From Bradyrhizobium sp. 141 (GTDB taxonomy: Bacteria > Pseudomonadota > Alphaproteobacteria > Rhizobiales > Xanthobacteraceae): a stretch of DNA of 64,000 nucleotides. Made by a program: the position numbers and the translations under genes. This document shows, piece by piece, positions 52,049 to 59,950 of this stretch. The DNA is taken from the NCBI RefSeq assembly GCF_023074055.1, contig NZ_JADPKR010000048.1, forward strand, positions 34,377 through 98,376. Direction: 5' to 3'. The first letter of the stretch is position 1, and each line of letters begins with the position of its first letter. The notes under the pieces are model-generated. The model was not told where the DNA came from and searched no databases. It was given only the letters and a program-made list of their open reading frames with translations.

Positions 52049-53580
52049 CCCGCCACCCGTCGCATCGACCGGCGGCCGCGGTGCACTCGCACCGGTCCCG
52101 TTCCGACGCCCGCGCGTGCACGGCCGACCATCGCGTCGCCCTCGCCCATGCCAATCACCAGATACTGCAGCGCATCAGCCGGGTTCGAATAGCGGTCCTT
52201 CTTCGGCCGGAGCTCGCCGTCCTCCTCGCGGGTCAGGTGGTAGCGGCCCTTCATGCCGACGTTCAGCGTCCGGCACAGCGGCGAGAACACGCCGCGCGGT
52301 CGCCCTTCCCGGTCGAGGCTGGTCAGCACCGACGTCACCGCCGACACCCGCGTCGTGATGTTGTTCTGCAAGAGGCCCGGCGGCGGCCGCACCTTCATGC
52401 TGTTCGCCTCGAAAATCTCGTAGCTCGTCCGCTCCGACTGCTGGCCTTTGTCCCGCCCCTTCGGGTCGCCCCAGAACAGCACCTCCGATAGCTCATGATC
52501 GGGATAATGCTCGGCGATGAACCGCTTGACCTTCGGCGCAAACGTCACCGAGCTCTCGTTCAACCCGAGCAGCTCGAACTGGAAATAGTCACGGTTGCCG
52601 ATGTTCTGGCCGAAGATCGCCGCCGGCTGCCGGCCGAAGTCGAGCCCGACATGCAGCGCCGCCCCCGCCACCGGCCGCAGCACCTCGCGCGAGACGTGAA
52701 GCTCCTTCCGGAACATCGGGAACACCGGCGAGCCGTCCGTCACCAGCACGCACACGTTCCGCAGGCGCGAGTCGATCCAGGCCTTCGACTTGCCCGGGAT
52801 CATCTTCTGGTAATAGCCCTCCGGCAGGTTCGCGAGGTTCTCCGCGGCCGGGTTGACCTTGTAGCCGAGGATCCGCCCCGTGTTGTCGAGGTTCTCGAGC
52901 ACCGCCGCCGGCTGCATGTAGAAGCCCCACCCCTCCGGCCACGCGAACTCGAGCTTCTCTTCCTCGGTCAGGTTCGGTGGCAGATCGACCTGACCGGTCA
53001 TCAACGCCAGCCAGTGCTCCTCATCCGGCGCGTTCGTGTCCGCGATGACCCCATGCCACGCCGACCCGCCATGCTCCTTGCCCGGATAGCGCAATCGCGA
53101 ATGGCTCTCGTCGAACAGCTCCTTCTCGAAGATGAACGACAACTCGTTCCACGCGATCCCGGTGTACTCGGTCGAGCGCAGCTTGCCGACATCGTCCGCC
53201 TTGTCGAGCGCGAAGAAGTCCACCTGCAGGTCAACCATCGTCCCGTCGCCCGACGGATGCGGAAACTTCAGGTGATGAAACGGCGGCTGGCCCCAGTTCA
53301 GCCGGCCATAGATGTCCTCGGGGAACATCTCGACCCAGGTCCGGATCGTCGTGCGCTTTAGGTCCGGGTACGTGTTGCGGATCAGCGCCCAGCGCGACAG
53401 CCGCGTCCCCGTGATTTTCGAAACCCGCTGCTCCTGCGCGTGCCGCATGATCCGCGCGCACAGCGCCCGCGTCTTCCCAGACCCCAGCGGCCCCTCGATG
53501 ACATCGACCTCTTGGCTCGAAAGGACGAACTTCGCCACCTCCGTCCCGCCAACCAGCCGAAACTGCCGGACCCCGCTCAT
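52045..53580 (-). CDS. terminase large subunit
   Basis: DNA-packaging motor and nuclease, 511 residues. Walker A GPLGSGKT is at 30-37; a Walker B-like strand GIAWNELSF is near 142-150. The RNase H-like nuclease half contains GLDFGRQPA (about 313-321), a later aspartate in FWGDPKGRD and SNPADALQYL near the end as the third acidic residue. The start overlaps a tiny upstream gene by ATGA. Confidence 0.93.
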   Translation of the reverse strand: MSGVRQFRLVGGTEVAKFVLSSQEVDVIEGPLGSGKTRALCARIMRHAQEQRVSKITGTRLSRWALIRNTYPDLKRTTIRTWVEMFPEDIYGRLNWGQPPFHHLKFPHPSGDGTMVDLQVDFFALDKADDVGKLRSTEYTGIAWNELSFIFEKELFDESHSRLRYPGKEHGGSAWHGVIADTNAPDEEHWLALMTGQVDLPPNLTEEEKLEFAWPEGWGFYMQPAAVLENLDNTGRILGYKVNPAAENLANLPEGYYQKMIPGKSKAWIDSRLRNVCVLVTDGSPVFPMFRKELHVSREVLRPVAGAALHVGLDFGRQPAAIFGQNIGNRDYFQFELLGLNESSVTFAPKVKRFIAEHYPDHELSEVLFWGDPKGRDKGQQSERTSYEIFEANSMKVRPPPGLLQNNITTRVSAVTSVLTSLDREGRPRGVFSPLCRTLNVGMKGRYHLTREEDGELRPKKDRYSNPADALQYLVIGMGEGDAMVGRARAGVGTGPVRVHRGRRSMRRVAG

Positions 53581-53663
53581 GAGAGGTGGCGGCCTTTCTT
53601 CCCGCGGTGGCCGCCATACCGCGCTTCGGGCCGGAAGGCGTGCCCTGGAAGCTCAATCCTCAC
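53577..53663 (-). CDS. 28-residue basic peptide before the terminase gene
   Basis: GTG start overlapping the upstream stop (GTGA) and TGA stop overlapping the terminase ATG. The peptide is arginine/glycine-rich (RYGGHRGKKGRHLS). The double overlap argues for translation, perhaps to carry ribosomes to the terminase start. No family. Confidence 0.35.
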   Translation of the reverse strand: MRIELPGHAFRPEARYGGHRGKKGRHLS

Positions 53664-53761
53664 CAAAACGCCGCAACCACAATCGCCATCACCAGCGCAA
53701 CACCCACGCTGCCCCAGATCACCAGCAACTGCCCCCGCGTCGCATCCCGCTCCCGAGCCAT
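53660..53761 (-). CDS. 33-residue membrane peptide
   Basis: GGGAGTGG precedes the ATG. A charged start (MAREREATRG-like, read MARERDATRG) and a single hydrophobic helix (QLLVIWGSVGVALVMAIVVAAFW). Function unknown. Confidence 0.45.
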   Translation of the reverse strand: MARERDATRGQLLVIWGSVGVALVMAIVVAAFW

Positions 53762-54090
53762 CCACCACTCCCGAAATTTTCCGAGACAAAACCTTTTCCA
53801 GCATGACCGAATGTCTGAGAGGGGAAATGCGTGTGGGGATTACCAGCGACAGGTTCGGCCGCCGATTTTTCCCCCCGGGGGTCGCCTGGGCGCGCGCGCG
53901 AAACGCAGGCCCCCACCCCCTCCCTCGACTCGTGCAGCCGGACGCGCTATGAAGGTGCAGCGCCGACGCCCATTCCGGTGCACATCTCACCCGCACATCA
54001 CACAACGCATAACTGTCATTATGGAATATTCCGCTCTTACATGAGCAATTCCAATGACTTACGCGGTTCCACGAGTGTGACGACGCGCGC
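53762..54090. other. non-coding gap between small and large terminase genes
   Basis: About 330 nt without a credible gene on either strand. It contains a run of C and G at 53870-53881, GC-alternating sequence at 53893-53903, and an AT-rich palindrome around GGAATATTCC (54022-54031). Terminase-flanking gaps often hold the packaging site (cos or pac), which is a reasonable guess here but is not shown by the sequence. A degenerate copy of the late motif (ATGCGTTGT, minus strand) lies near 54001-54009. Confidence 0.35.
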
Positions 54091-54567
54091 TCAATCAACA
54101 TCTGGTAGGTCCTGAGCCGGCGTTACGTCGATAACGGGCGGATTTGGACCGTTGGTCTGGATGACGATCTGCAGGCCTGGCATCGACGCGGCACGGCCAA
54201 CAGCTGCTTCATCGCTCGGTGCAAGCCGCTCCAGGGCGAGGATGGCATTCACCGCGGCCTGCTTGTTGTCGTCCTGCTCGGACATCTGCTCGAGCCTGTG
54301 AAGTCGGCGAGCTCGTCCGCTGGTACGCAACACCTCGCACTCACTCAGATAGAACGCGCGCACATCAGGCTTTCTGAGTGCGACGTAAAGTGAATTGTCT
54401 TTCATGCCAACGCGTTGCGCTGCATCATCGCGTTTCAGGCCTTCCCAGACCATGAGGCTGATAGCGTCGCGGACCTTGCGCGTAATCTTGAGGATTCGCG
54501 CCTGTTTGCGAGGCTGATCGGGGATAGACGCGGTTGCAACGGCAGGGACTGTCATGGATGAGAACAT
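54091..54567 (-). CDS. terminase small subunit-like protein
   Basis: 158 residues from the ATG at 54567 (54555 also possible; neither has a strong ribosome binding site). A helix-turn-helix-like region ISLMVWEGLKRDDAAQRVGMKDNSLYVALRKPDVRAFYLSECEVLR (about 40-85) matches phage small terminases, which recognise the packaging site. The C-terminal part is helical with an acidic end. Longer in-frame extensions overlap the next gene and are rejected. Confidence 0.7.
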   Translation of the reverse strand: MFSSMTVPAVATASIPDQPRKQARILKITRKVRDAISLMVWEGLKRDDAAQRVGMKDNSLYVALRKPDVRAFYLSECEVLRTSGRARRLHRLEQMSEQDDNKQAAVNAILALERLAPSDEAAVGRAASMPGLQIVIQTNGPNPPVIDVTPAQDLPDVD

Positions 54568-54586
54568 GCCGCGCCGGCTGGGCGAG

Positions 54587-54595
54587 GCAACGCAC
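54587..54595 (-). promoter_or_regulatory. GTGCGTTGC motif, copy 7
   Basis: Minus-strand CGGTGCGTTGCCT, ending 19 or 31 nt upstream of the small terminase start, in the short gap after the 175-residue protein gene. This would be the first late site in the direction of transcription. Confidence 0.6.
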
Positions 54596-54619
54596 CGCGT
54601 CAACAGCATATATCTCAGT

Positions 54620-55147
54620 CTATATGGTGTTGACGCTGGCGGCCTTGCGGCGGGCTCGGAGGGCGCGTTGTAGCTCGGCTTGGCGGGCCTTGCGGCGTGC
54701 TGCTCGCTGTTCCCTGGTAAGGTCGATGGCGCCGATGGTGGTGATCTTGAGGCGGGTGCGCTGCTCGTCGGTGAGGCGGATGCGCCAGGCGAGCTTGTCG
54801 GCTGACCAGTGGATCGGCTTACCCATGGCGTTGGCGATGAGGCGCTCCTGCTCTCGTGGAGGGATGCTGGGGACGTAGAAGGCAAGCCATTGGCTTATGC
54901 GGCGCTCGGGGTTGGCGAGGCCGGCGAGGTGATGGGCGAAGACCTCGGCGATCCTGATGGTGTCAGGGCCCGGCTCGAGCTCGACACCCGCGCCGTGCGT
55001 GTCTTCGAGCCATCGGGTGAGCTCGGCTAGGCGGATGGCGGCCATGGACTTGGTGCGCTTTCCGACCTTCGTCTTGCGCTCGTAGCGGCGCTTTATCTCC
55101 CACCTTTTGGCGGCGATCTGCTGGGGTGTTGGCCGGTGCGGTCTCAT
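54620..55147 (-). CDS. basic phage protein of unknown function
   Basis: 175 residues, 30 or more of them R or K. Helical, with PTPQQIAAKRWEIKRRYERKTKVGKR at the start and TREQRAARRKARQAELQRALRARRK at the end, and an ordered middle (RISQWLAFYVPSIPPREQERLIANAMG). It is likely a nucleic-acid-binding protein of the middle gene region. Confidence 0.65.
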   Translation of the reverse strand: MRPHRPTPQQIAAKRWEIKRRYERKTKVGKRTKSMAAIRLAELTRWLEDTHGAGVELEPGPDTIRIAEVFAHHLAGLANPERRISQWLAFYVPSIPPREQERLIANAMGKPIHWSADKLAWRIRLTDEQRTRLKITTIGAIDLTREQRAARRKARQAELQRALRARRKAASVNTI

Positions 55148-55171
55148 GCCTCGACCATGCAGTGGTTCGCG

Positions 55172-55717
55172 CTAGCGCGCGACGCACTCACTGGCCTGCT
55201 TGGCGGCCTCGTTTGCCGCGCGATGGGCTGCGGCCCTGGCCTTGGCGTTCGAGGCCTTCCGAGCGCGTCGCTTCTTCTCGCGCGCCATGACCATCAGCTT
55301 GCCGTGTGCGGCGCGCTCAGCCTTCGATTTGCCGGCCCATCGCGCCTTTCCACCGAGCCGCCCGACAGGCTTCAAAATACGGGTCAGAACAGCTGAACTA
55401 GGCAGGCTAGATGCGTGCTTCGGGCGGGACTGGCTGGCCTGCCTTGGATTGTAGTTTTGAGCGATCCGGGATCGCATCTTGGCCTCTTGATCTGGGTCGA
55501 CTTCGAGCCGCATTCGGAGCCCGGCCGCGCGCAGTGCGTCGAACAGCTTCTCCGGCCCGAGCCGCTTGACCTGCAGCATGCCGAACACCTTGCCGCTGAG
55601 CCCCGACGGGAAGCCGGCCAGGTCGTCGAAGTCGGTGAGCTTGAGCCCGAGCGCCTCGACCTGCGCCTGGATACCGGCCATCATCTCGGTGTAGCTCGTG
55701 ACGATGTGCTCGGTCAT
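55172..55717 (-). CDS. phage protein with basic C-terminus
   Basis: 181 residues from the ATG at 55717, which overlaps the upstream stop (ATGA). The first 80 look folded (GLKLTDFDDLAGFPSGLSGKVFGMLQVKRLGPEKLFDAL), reminiscent of a helix-turn-helix domain; the rest is rich in K, R and A (EKKRRARKASNAKARAAAHRAANEA). Possible DNA-binding protein. A longer in-frame start is not needed. Confidence 0.6.
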   Translation of the reverse strand: MTEHIVTSYTEMMAGIQAQVEALGLKLTDFDDLAGFPSGLSGKVFGMLQVKRLGPEKLFDALRAAGLRMRLEVDPDQEAKMRSRIAQNYNPRQASQSRPKHASSLPSSAVLTRILKPVGRLGGKARWAGKSKAERAAHGKLMVMAREKKRRARKASNAKARAAAHRAANEAAKQASECVAR

Positions 55718-55923
55718 CGCAGCATCTCCTCGACCATGATCTGCCACATCCCGACCAGCCTAGTGACGTCGGAAGGAGCGACGCCCAGGCGATCGGCCGT
55801 GCGCGCGATGACGGCTGGGTCCGGCTCGCTGATAGCTTCCAGGACGCTTCTAGCCGTCGTCTGATAGTCCTTGCCCTCGCCGTCGATCATCGCCTTGGCG
55901 ATGCGCTCCACTGTGATGCTCAT
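55714..55923 (-). CDS. 69-residue phage protein
   Basis: Helical. TADRLGVAPSDVTRLVGMWQIMVEEML at the end has a helix-turn-helix flavour. ATGA overlaps on both sides show it is part of a coupled chain. Function unknown. Confidence 0.6.
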   Translation of the reverse strand: MSITVERIAKAMIDGEGKDYQTTARSVLEAISEPDPAVIARTADRLGVAPSDVTRLVGMWQIMVEEMLR

Positions 55924-56096
55924 TCCTCGACGCTCCCCTGCCCTTGTGCGCACTGCTGCACTAGCTTCCAGATGCGCTCCTGCTCCGTGAACCTGGCGAT
56001 GCAATCCAAGTCGATCGCCGGCGGCTCAGGCGGTGATGGCGGCCGCGCGCCGATTTCAATACGCTTCAGAGGCGTGCGGTGCTCGACGACAATCAT
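55920..56096 (-). CDS. 58-residue phage protein
   Basis: Starts at the ATG overlapping the upstream small gene's stop (ATGA). Proline-rich middle (GARPPSPPEPPAIDLD) and a C-terminal helix. Function unknown. Confidence 0.45.
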   Translation of the reverse strand: MIVVEHRTPLKRIEIGARPPSPPEPPAIDLDCIARFTEQERIWKLVQQCAQGQGSVEE

Positions 56097-56215
56097 GACC
56101 GGCACCAGCTGATGAAACATACCGCGGCGATAAGCACCACAGCCCCAGCAACTGATGTCACCGCCTCGCCTGCCCTCTCGAATGCCAGCAGTCCCACCCC
56201 ATAAGCCCCATTCAT
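56093..56215 (-). CDS. 40-residue hydrophobic phage peptide
   Basis: ATGA overlaps with both neighbours. One long hydrophobic stretch from residue 20 on (SVAGAVVLIAAVCFISWC). Too short for the usual gene finders. Function unknown. Confidence 0.4.
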   Translation of the reverse strand: MNGAYGVGLLAFERAGEAVTSVAGAVVLIAAVCFISWCRS

Positions 56216-56394
56216 GCTGCGGTGTCCTTCGCGTGCGCAGCCAGCTTGCGCTCGATGCGGTTGAGGATGTCCATCGCCTCCATCCGGTCTTCGTCATCGA
56301 TCTCTGCATCGCCGAGTACGGCGCGGCGGTGATTGATCTCAGCCAAGGTCGCCGAGATCGAACTGCGCACTTGGTCGAGATCAGCCTGCGACAT
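56212..56394 (-). CDS. 60-residue helical phage protein
   Basis: MSQADLDQVRSSISATLAE start, acidic middle (DAEIDDEDRMEAMDIL), basic end. Overlaps the helicase gene by 14 nt and the next gene by ATGA. Function unknown. Confidence 0.55.
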   Translation of the reverse strand: MSQADLDQVRSSISATLAEINHRRAVLGDAEIDDEDRMEAMDILNRIERKLAAHAKDTAA

Positions 56395-57229
56395 CGAAAT
56401 CGCTCCCGTATTGAGGGGTGAACTGCCCGGTGGATGGATCGACGGTGAAGCTGCAAGAGCCGATCTTGCCGGCTCCGATCTCGCGCACCTTGGCGCTGAT
56501 GACCTTGGACGTGTTGCCGGCCTCGCGCACAACGATCAGGCCGTTGTCGCACTTGTTGTACCAGTTCATGGAGCCTTCGATGTCGGCGAGGCTGACGACC
56601 TTGTTGCCGGTGTTGACGATGGCCTTGGTCGGGTGAGCGGCGATCACCACGATCGCGTTCATGGTGCGGCAGAAGTCCTTGATCAGCATCAGGCAGCGGC
56701 CGATGTAGTCAGTCATCATCTCGTCGCGTTTTCGGGCGCGGTCGAGCTCATTCCAGGGATCGATGAACACGACCTCGACATTGCGGTGCTGCACGGCCCA
56801 GGCGGCACGATCGAGCACCCAGTCGATCGTATGAGCCGGTTCATACTGTGCGTGCGGCACCGCGGACTGAATCGTGCACTGCGAGCGGCAGAAGTGCTCA
56901 AACTGCTTCTCGGAGCCGCGCCAGATCAGCCGCAGTTTCTCGCGCAGATGGCCCTCGTTCTCGGGAACGTAGAGGAACGATCCAACGCCCTTCTCGAGCG
57001 CCATCTTCAGCAGCACGTTCAGCATGAACGTCGACTTGCCGTGGCTCGCGATGCCGGTGAGCACAACGAACTGGCCAAGGTAGAACTTGAAGATGGCATC
57101 GAGCTCGGCCCAGCCGGACCCAAATGCCTGCTTCGCGACGGATCCCCGCTGCGGCAGATCGGACAGCGAATACAGCCCAGGCGGGACAGACTGGTCAGGC
57201 AGTTCAAGAATCTCCGCGCTCTGCATCAC
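56381..57229 (-). CDS. DnaB-like replicative helicase/RecA-fold ATPase
   Basis: 282 residues, the ATPase half only of a hexameric helicase. Walker A GIASHGKST at 59-67, Walker B VEVVFIDPWNE near 152-161, a sensor-like VVIAAHPTKA near 197, and SLADIEGSMNWYNKCDNGLIVVRE as the DnaB/Twinkle-like arm. No primase domain is present. It is coupled (ATGA-type) to the initiator-like gene upstream, so the two probably form the replication module. Confidence 0.82.
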   Translation of the reverse strand: MMQSAEILELPDQSVPPGLYSLSDLPQRGSVAKQAFGSGWAELDAIFKFYLGQFVVLTGIASHGKSTFMLNVLLKMALEKGVGSFLYVPENEGHLREKLRLIWRGSEKQFEHFCRSQCTIQSAVPHAQYEPAHTIDWVLDRAAWAVQHRNVEVVFIDPWNELDRARKRDEMMTDYIGRCLMLIKDFCRTMNAIVVIAAHPTKAIVNTGNKVVSLADIEGSMNWYNKCDNGLIVVREAGNTSKVISAKVREIGAGKIGSCSFTVDPSTGQFTPQYGSDFDVAG

Positions 57230-57903
57230 ACCACCCCCGGAATGCCAGACCAGCTGGTCAGCTCAGGCTGGGCCGGCTTCTCGCGCACGGCCTTGACCTC
57301 GCGATTACGCTTCGCGAGCGCGCCCTTCACAGCATGGAACCAGTTCTTTCCCTCACTCTCAGCCCACTTGCTGAGGGACATCAGCTCTGCGGCGAGGTCG
57401 AGATTGCTGAAAGCTTTCGCCCAGGCGTCGAAGTCGCGCTGGTTGAGCTTGATAACGCCGTCCTCGAAAGCGTACGGCTTCGTCGTCGTCGACACGGCGC
57501 CAGCCGTCTCTTCTCTCTCTCTCTCTTTCTCTCTCTCCGTCGCTACCATTCGGCTAACGTTCGGTGAGTCCTCCGGTGGAGGTGCTGGATGACGAGGCTT
57601 CTGTGGCTTGTCGATCTTCTGGTGGTGCCAGCCTGTAATCAGCAAATACTCTTTCCCATCAACAGTGTATGGTCGGACAAGACCATTCTCCGACAATTCG
57701 CCGACCATTCCGCGAATGGCTTCGGTGGTGATGTCGTCGCCCGGGAAAACCTGGGCTTTGATTGTCTTCGGCGAATAGGAGTAGCGGCCGGCGTCATCGG
57801 CGAAATTCCAGAGCCCAATGAACATGAGCCGAGCGATCGGCGAGCACTCCATGACCTGCTCGCTCGACCAGAACTCGGGCTTGATTGTGCGGTAGCGGGC
57901 CAT
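57226..57903 (-). CDS. phage replication initiator-like protein
   Basis: 225 residues. The first 90 (RTIKPEFWSSEQVMECSPIARLMFIGLWNFADDAGRYSYSPKTIKAQVFP) are the winged-helix start common in phage replisome organisers; a charged linker (ATEREKEREREE) leads to a C-terminal helical domain with WAESEGKNWFHAVKGALAKRN, resembling DnaT/DnaD-type helicase-loading tails. Lies directly before the helicase. Confidence 0.75.
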   Translation of the reverse strand: MARYRTIKPEFWSSEQVMECSPIARLMFIGLWNFADDAGRYSYSPKTIKAQVFPGDDITTEAIRGMVGELSENGLVRPYTVDGKEYLLITGWHHQKIDKPQKPRHPAPPPEDSPNVSRMVATEREKEREREETAGAVSTTTKPYAFEDGVIKLNQRDFDAWAKAFSNLDLAAELMSLSKWAESEGKNWFHAVKGALAKRNREVKAVREKPAQPELTSWSGIPGVV

Positions 57904-58062
57904 CTATTGCGCCTCCATTGCGCGCTGGTCCTGACGGCGGGCGAGCTCGCTGGCGAGGTCGTCGGTGCGCTGGCTTGCCTTCAGGCGCTCGGCGCGTAGA
58001 GCTGCCTGCAGCAGCACCTCATGCAGCCCGGCCCTTGCTTCGATTGAGAGTGGTCTTGCCAT
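57904..58062 (-). CDS. 52-residue helical phage protein
   Basis: MARPLSIEARAGLHEVLLQAA start; fully helical, basic-acidic. Coupled to the DUF1064 gene by a one-base overlap. Function unknown. Confidence 0.5.
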   Translation of the reverse strand: MARPLSIEARAGLHEVLLQAALRAERLKASQRTDDLASELARRQDQRAMEAQ

Positions 58063-58517
58063 CAGAATTCCTCGACCTCCCGCCCGCCGCCGTTCTTCTG
58101 CGCGCGCGGCTTGAGCCCTAGAAAGCGGAACGGGTACAGCGACGCTGCAACCTTGATCTTCACGCGCGCGTCGTCCTCCCAGAACCCCTTGGTCTCGTGC
58201 ATCTCCATGGTGCCGTCGGCGAGCATCACGGCGAAGTCCGGCGTGTAGAACGTGTTATCGGCCAGCCGCAGCTTCACGCCCTCGAACTTGTGCCAGAGCA
58301 CGTCACCAGTGCGCCGAAGATCCCAAAGGTGGGAATCGTACTTCGCCTCGGTCTTGTTCATCTCACCGGTCTTGAGCCGCCCCAGCGCCAACCGTCCGCC
58401 GCTAGGCTTGTCCGGCGGGACGGCGAACGGTGGCTGGCTGGTATCGACATGACGGGCGTTGGACGGCACGCCATGACGAGCCAGATGCTGGGCAAGCTGT
58501 TCTTCGGACCAGCGCAT
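58062..58517 (-). CDS. DUF1064 PD-(D/E)XK endonuclease
   Basis: 151 residues. After an NKTEAKYDSHL start of the fold (about 54-64), the nuclease motif is PDF (about 93-95) followed by HETKG (about 108-112) and the supporting lysines RVKIKVAA. DUF1064 nucleases are small phage endonucleases thought to resolve DNA junctions during replication or packaging. Its place in the replication operon fits that. Confidence 0.8.
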   Translation of the reverse strand: MRWSEEQLAQHLARHGVPSNARHVDTSQPPFAVPPDKPSGGRLALGRLKTGEMNKTEAKYDSHLWDLRRTGDVLWHKFEGVKLRLADNTFYTPDFAVMLADGTMEMHETKGFWEDDARVKIKVAASLYPFRFLGLKPRAQKNGGGREVEEF

Positions 58518-59080
58518 CAGTGAGTGGTGTTCTGCTCGAGGTCGGTGCGCTCGCTGAGATCCATCTGGTCCGGATCGACCGCGGGCGGTTGTTCAGCTTC
58601 GGAGGCCGGCTTGCGCTTCTTGGTGAAGGCTCTCATGAGAACGGTCTGGCCCTCGTGCCAGCCCGCGATCCACATCTGGAACTGGTCCTGGGGCAGCGAC
58701 AGCGGCGGCTCGCACTTCTCGCCCTGCATGCCGGCGACCTTGCCGTTCTCGAAGTGATCCGGAGCGGGCTCAAAGAGCTGAGGCTGTGAGCCGATCGGCA
58801 GACCAGCCCACCGTGCGAGGCGCTGGACGCGCTCGACTACGGCCTTCATCTTCGCCGGCGTGTTGGCGGTAAGTAGGTCGATGATGTCAGCCTTGGCGCC
58901 GCGGCCGAGGTCAGCCTTGGCGAGGTCGACCACCGCCGCGCGATCCTTCTTAGCCTTCTCGACCAAGGCATCGGCGATCTCATACGCCTTCGCGTGGTGG
59001 AAGGTCAGTGCGCGCTTCTCTTCGTCTGTGAGTGTGGAATTGTGCCCGGGGCCCGGAGCTCCGCCGTTCTTCTTTGCCAT
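58517..59080 (-). CDS. rhizobial phage protein with GPGHNS start
   Basis: 187 residues. N-terminal GGAPGPGHNSTLTDEEKRAL, a helical middle and a C-terminal part with QFQMWIAGWHEGQTVLMRAF and an acidic tail. The GPGHN motif recurs in phage proteins of this host group, in which it precedes variable domains. Function unknown. The 127 nt upstream hold no gene. Confidence 0.65.
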   Translation of the reverse strand: MAKKNGGAPGPGHNSTLTDEEKRALTFHHAKAYEIADALVEKAKKDRAAVVDLAKADLGRGAKADIIDLLTANTPAKMKAVVERVQRLARWAGLPIGSQPQLFEPAPDHFENGKVAGMQGEKCEPPLSLPQDQFQMWIAGWHEGQTVLMRAFTKKRKPASEAEQPPAVDPDQMDLSERTDLEQNTTH

Positions 59081-59207
59081 ATTGGCCTCTGCTTGACGCG
59101 CCGGACGCTCTCCGGCCAGAGACGCACGGAGTTACTGACGTTCGTTGATCCAAGGGGCGATCCACTCAGCGAGGTCCGCGCAGCGCGAGCTCAGACGAAT
59201 GAGACGC

Positions 59208-59552
59208 TCAGCGACGAACGTTCGGATTGCCCTGCAGAACGAGCGCGCTTTCGAGTTTTGCGAGGCGGGCCCGGAGGTCGTGGTATTCATTTGCGACGGC
59301 TTTCTCTCGCTTGAGGCGCAGGGCTTCGTTGATTTGGGCGGCTTCGTGCGCGTCGATGCGGCGAGCTTTGCGGTACCAGATGTCGAACGCGCGCCAGTAG
59401 CTCAGGCCTGCCGCGCGCGCCGCTCGCTCAATGCGACGCTTCAGCTTGTCGCCTTCGGGCCATGGTCTGGCGAGCTCTTGAAGCGCTTCGGAAAACTGGC
59501 TCCCAACAGAATTGGGAGAACTCCCAACGCTACCGGCAAATAAAAAATCCAT
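59208..59552 (-). CDS. 114-residue phage protein, probably DNA-binding
   Basis: The middle (LKRRIERAARAAGLSYWRAFDIWYRKARRI, about 37-66) looks like a helix-turn-helix; the end is a coiled coil (EYHDLRARLAKLESAL). GAGG lies 8 nt before the ATG. It is the second gene of the leftward early operon, after the Cro-type gene, and may be a regulator. Confidence 0.6.
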   Translation of the reverse strand: MDFLFAGSVGSSPNSVGSQFSEALQELARPWPEGDKLKRRIERAARAAGLSYWRAFDIWYRKARRIDAHEAAQINEALRLKREKAVANEYHDLRARLAKLESALVLQGNPNVRR

Positions 59553-59633
59553 CGCTCAGGCCTCACTCGCTACTGGATGGGACAATGAAAATGTCGATCG
59601 AACTCGAAGCTCTGCTGAGGAACGTCTCGTGGC

Positions 59634-59879
59634 TCATGACGCAGCGACATCCTGGTCAGCGCACGGATACAGATCAGGACGGAGCCGGTGCCGCGGGATC
59701 CCCGTGGCCTTTTCAACTTTCAAGACACGCTCGGCCGGGACTTGCTTCCACTGGGCGATTGCCTGGGGCGTGATTTCACCGGCCAAAGCCCGGGAAAGGC
59801 CAGTGTTGCCCTTCACGGCGCGTTTTGCCTCATCCAAGGCGGCTGCTTTCAATTCGGCTATACTGGCTGCGTCGCTCAT
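59634..59879 (-). CDS. YdaS/Cro-type regulator
   Basis: 81 residues. GNTGLSRALAGEITPQAIAQWKQVPAERVLKVEKATGIPRHRLRPDLYP is the short Cro/YdaS helix-turn-helix layout, ending RPDLYP as in the family. It is divergent from the repressor gene across 71 nt containing the operators, so it should act as the lytic switch protein. Confidence 0.85.
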   Translation of the reverse strand: MSDAASIAELKAAALDEAKRAVKGNTGLSRALAGEITPQAIAQWKQVPAERVLKVEKATGIPRHRLRPDLYPCADQDVAAS

Positions 59880-59886
59880 CCCAAAT

Positions 59887-59926
59887 TGAAAGCATGGCTT
59901 TCATACAATTGCAAGTATCTCTTTCG
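59887..59926. promoter_or_regulatory. repressor operators between cro- and cI-type genes
   Basis: TGAAAGCATGGCTTTCA (59887-59903) is a perfect TGAAAG-N5-CTTTCA dyad. A weaker copy, GCAAG-TATCT-CTTTC (59911-59925), lies 23 nt further by centre. The same dyad recurs beyond the repressor gene. They occupy the region where both divergent promoters must lie. Confidence 0.7.
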
Positions 59927-59950
59927 ATGAAAGATGCGGAAAGTCCGGCC

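Noticed and set aside
53577..54101. 174-codon minus-strand frame across the terminase gap
   Set aside because: Cysteine- and arginine-rich, no ribosome binding site, and it overlaps the more credible membrane peptide; only its last 28 codons are kept as a possible gene.
29611..54595. The GTGCGTTGC motif as a sigma-54 promoter (TTGC at -12)
   Set aside because: No GG dinucleotide at the required spacing occurs upstream in the copies examined.
54568..54885. Upstream extension of the small terminase
   Set aside because: Serine/proline-rich sequence antisense-like to the next gene's frame; the recognisable domain starts after 54567.
59825..59950. N-terminal extension of the repressor
   Set aside because: It would read through the operators and part of the divergent Cro-type gene; a ribosome binding site lies before the ATG at 59951.
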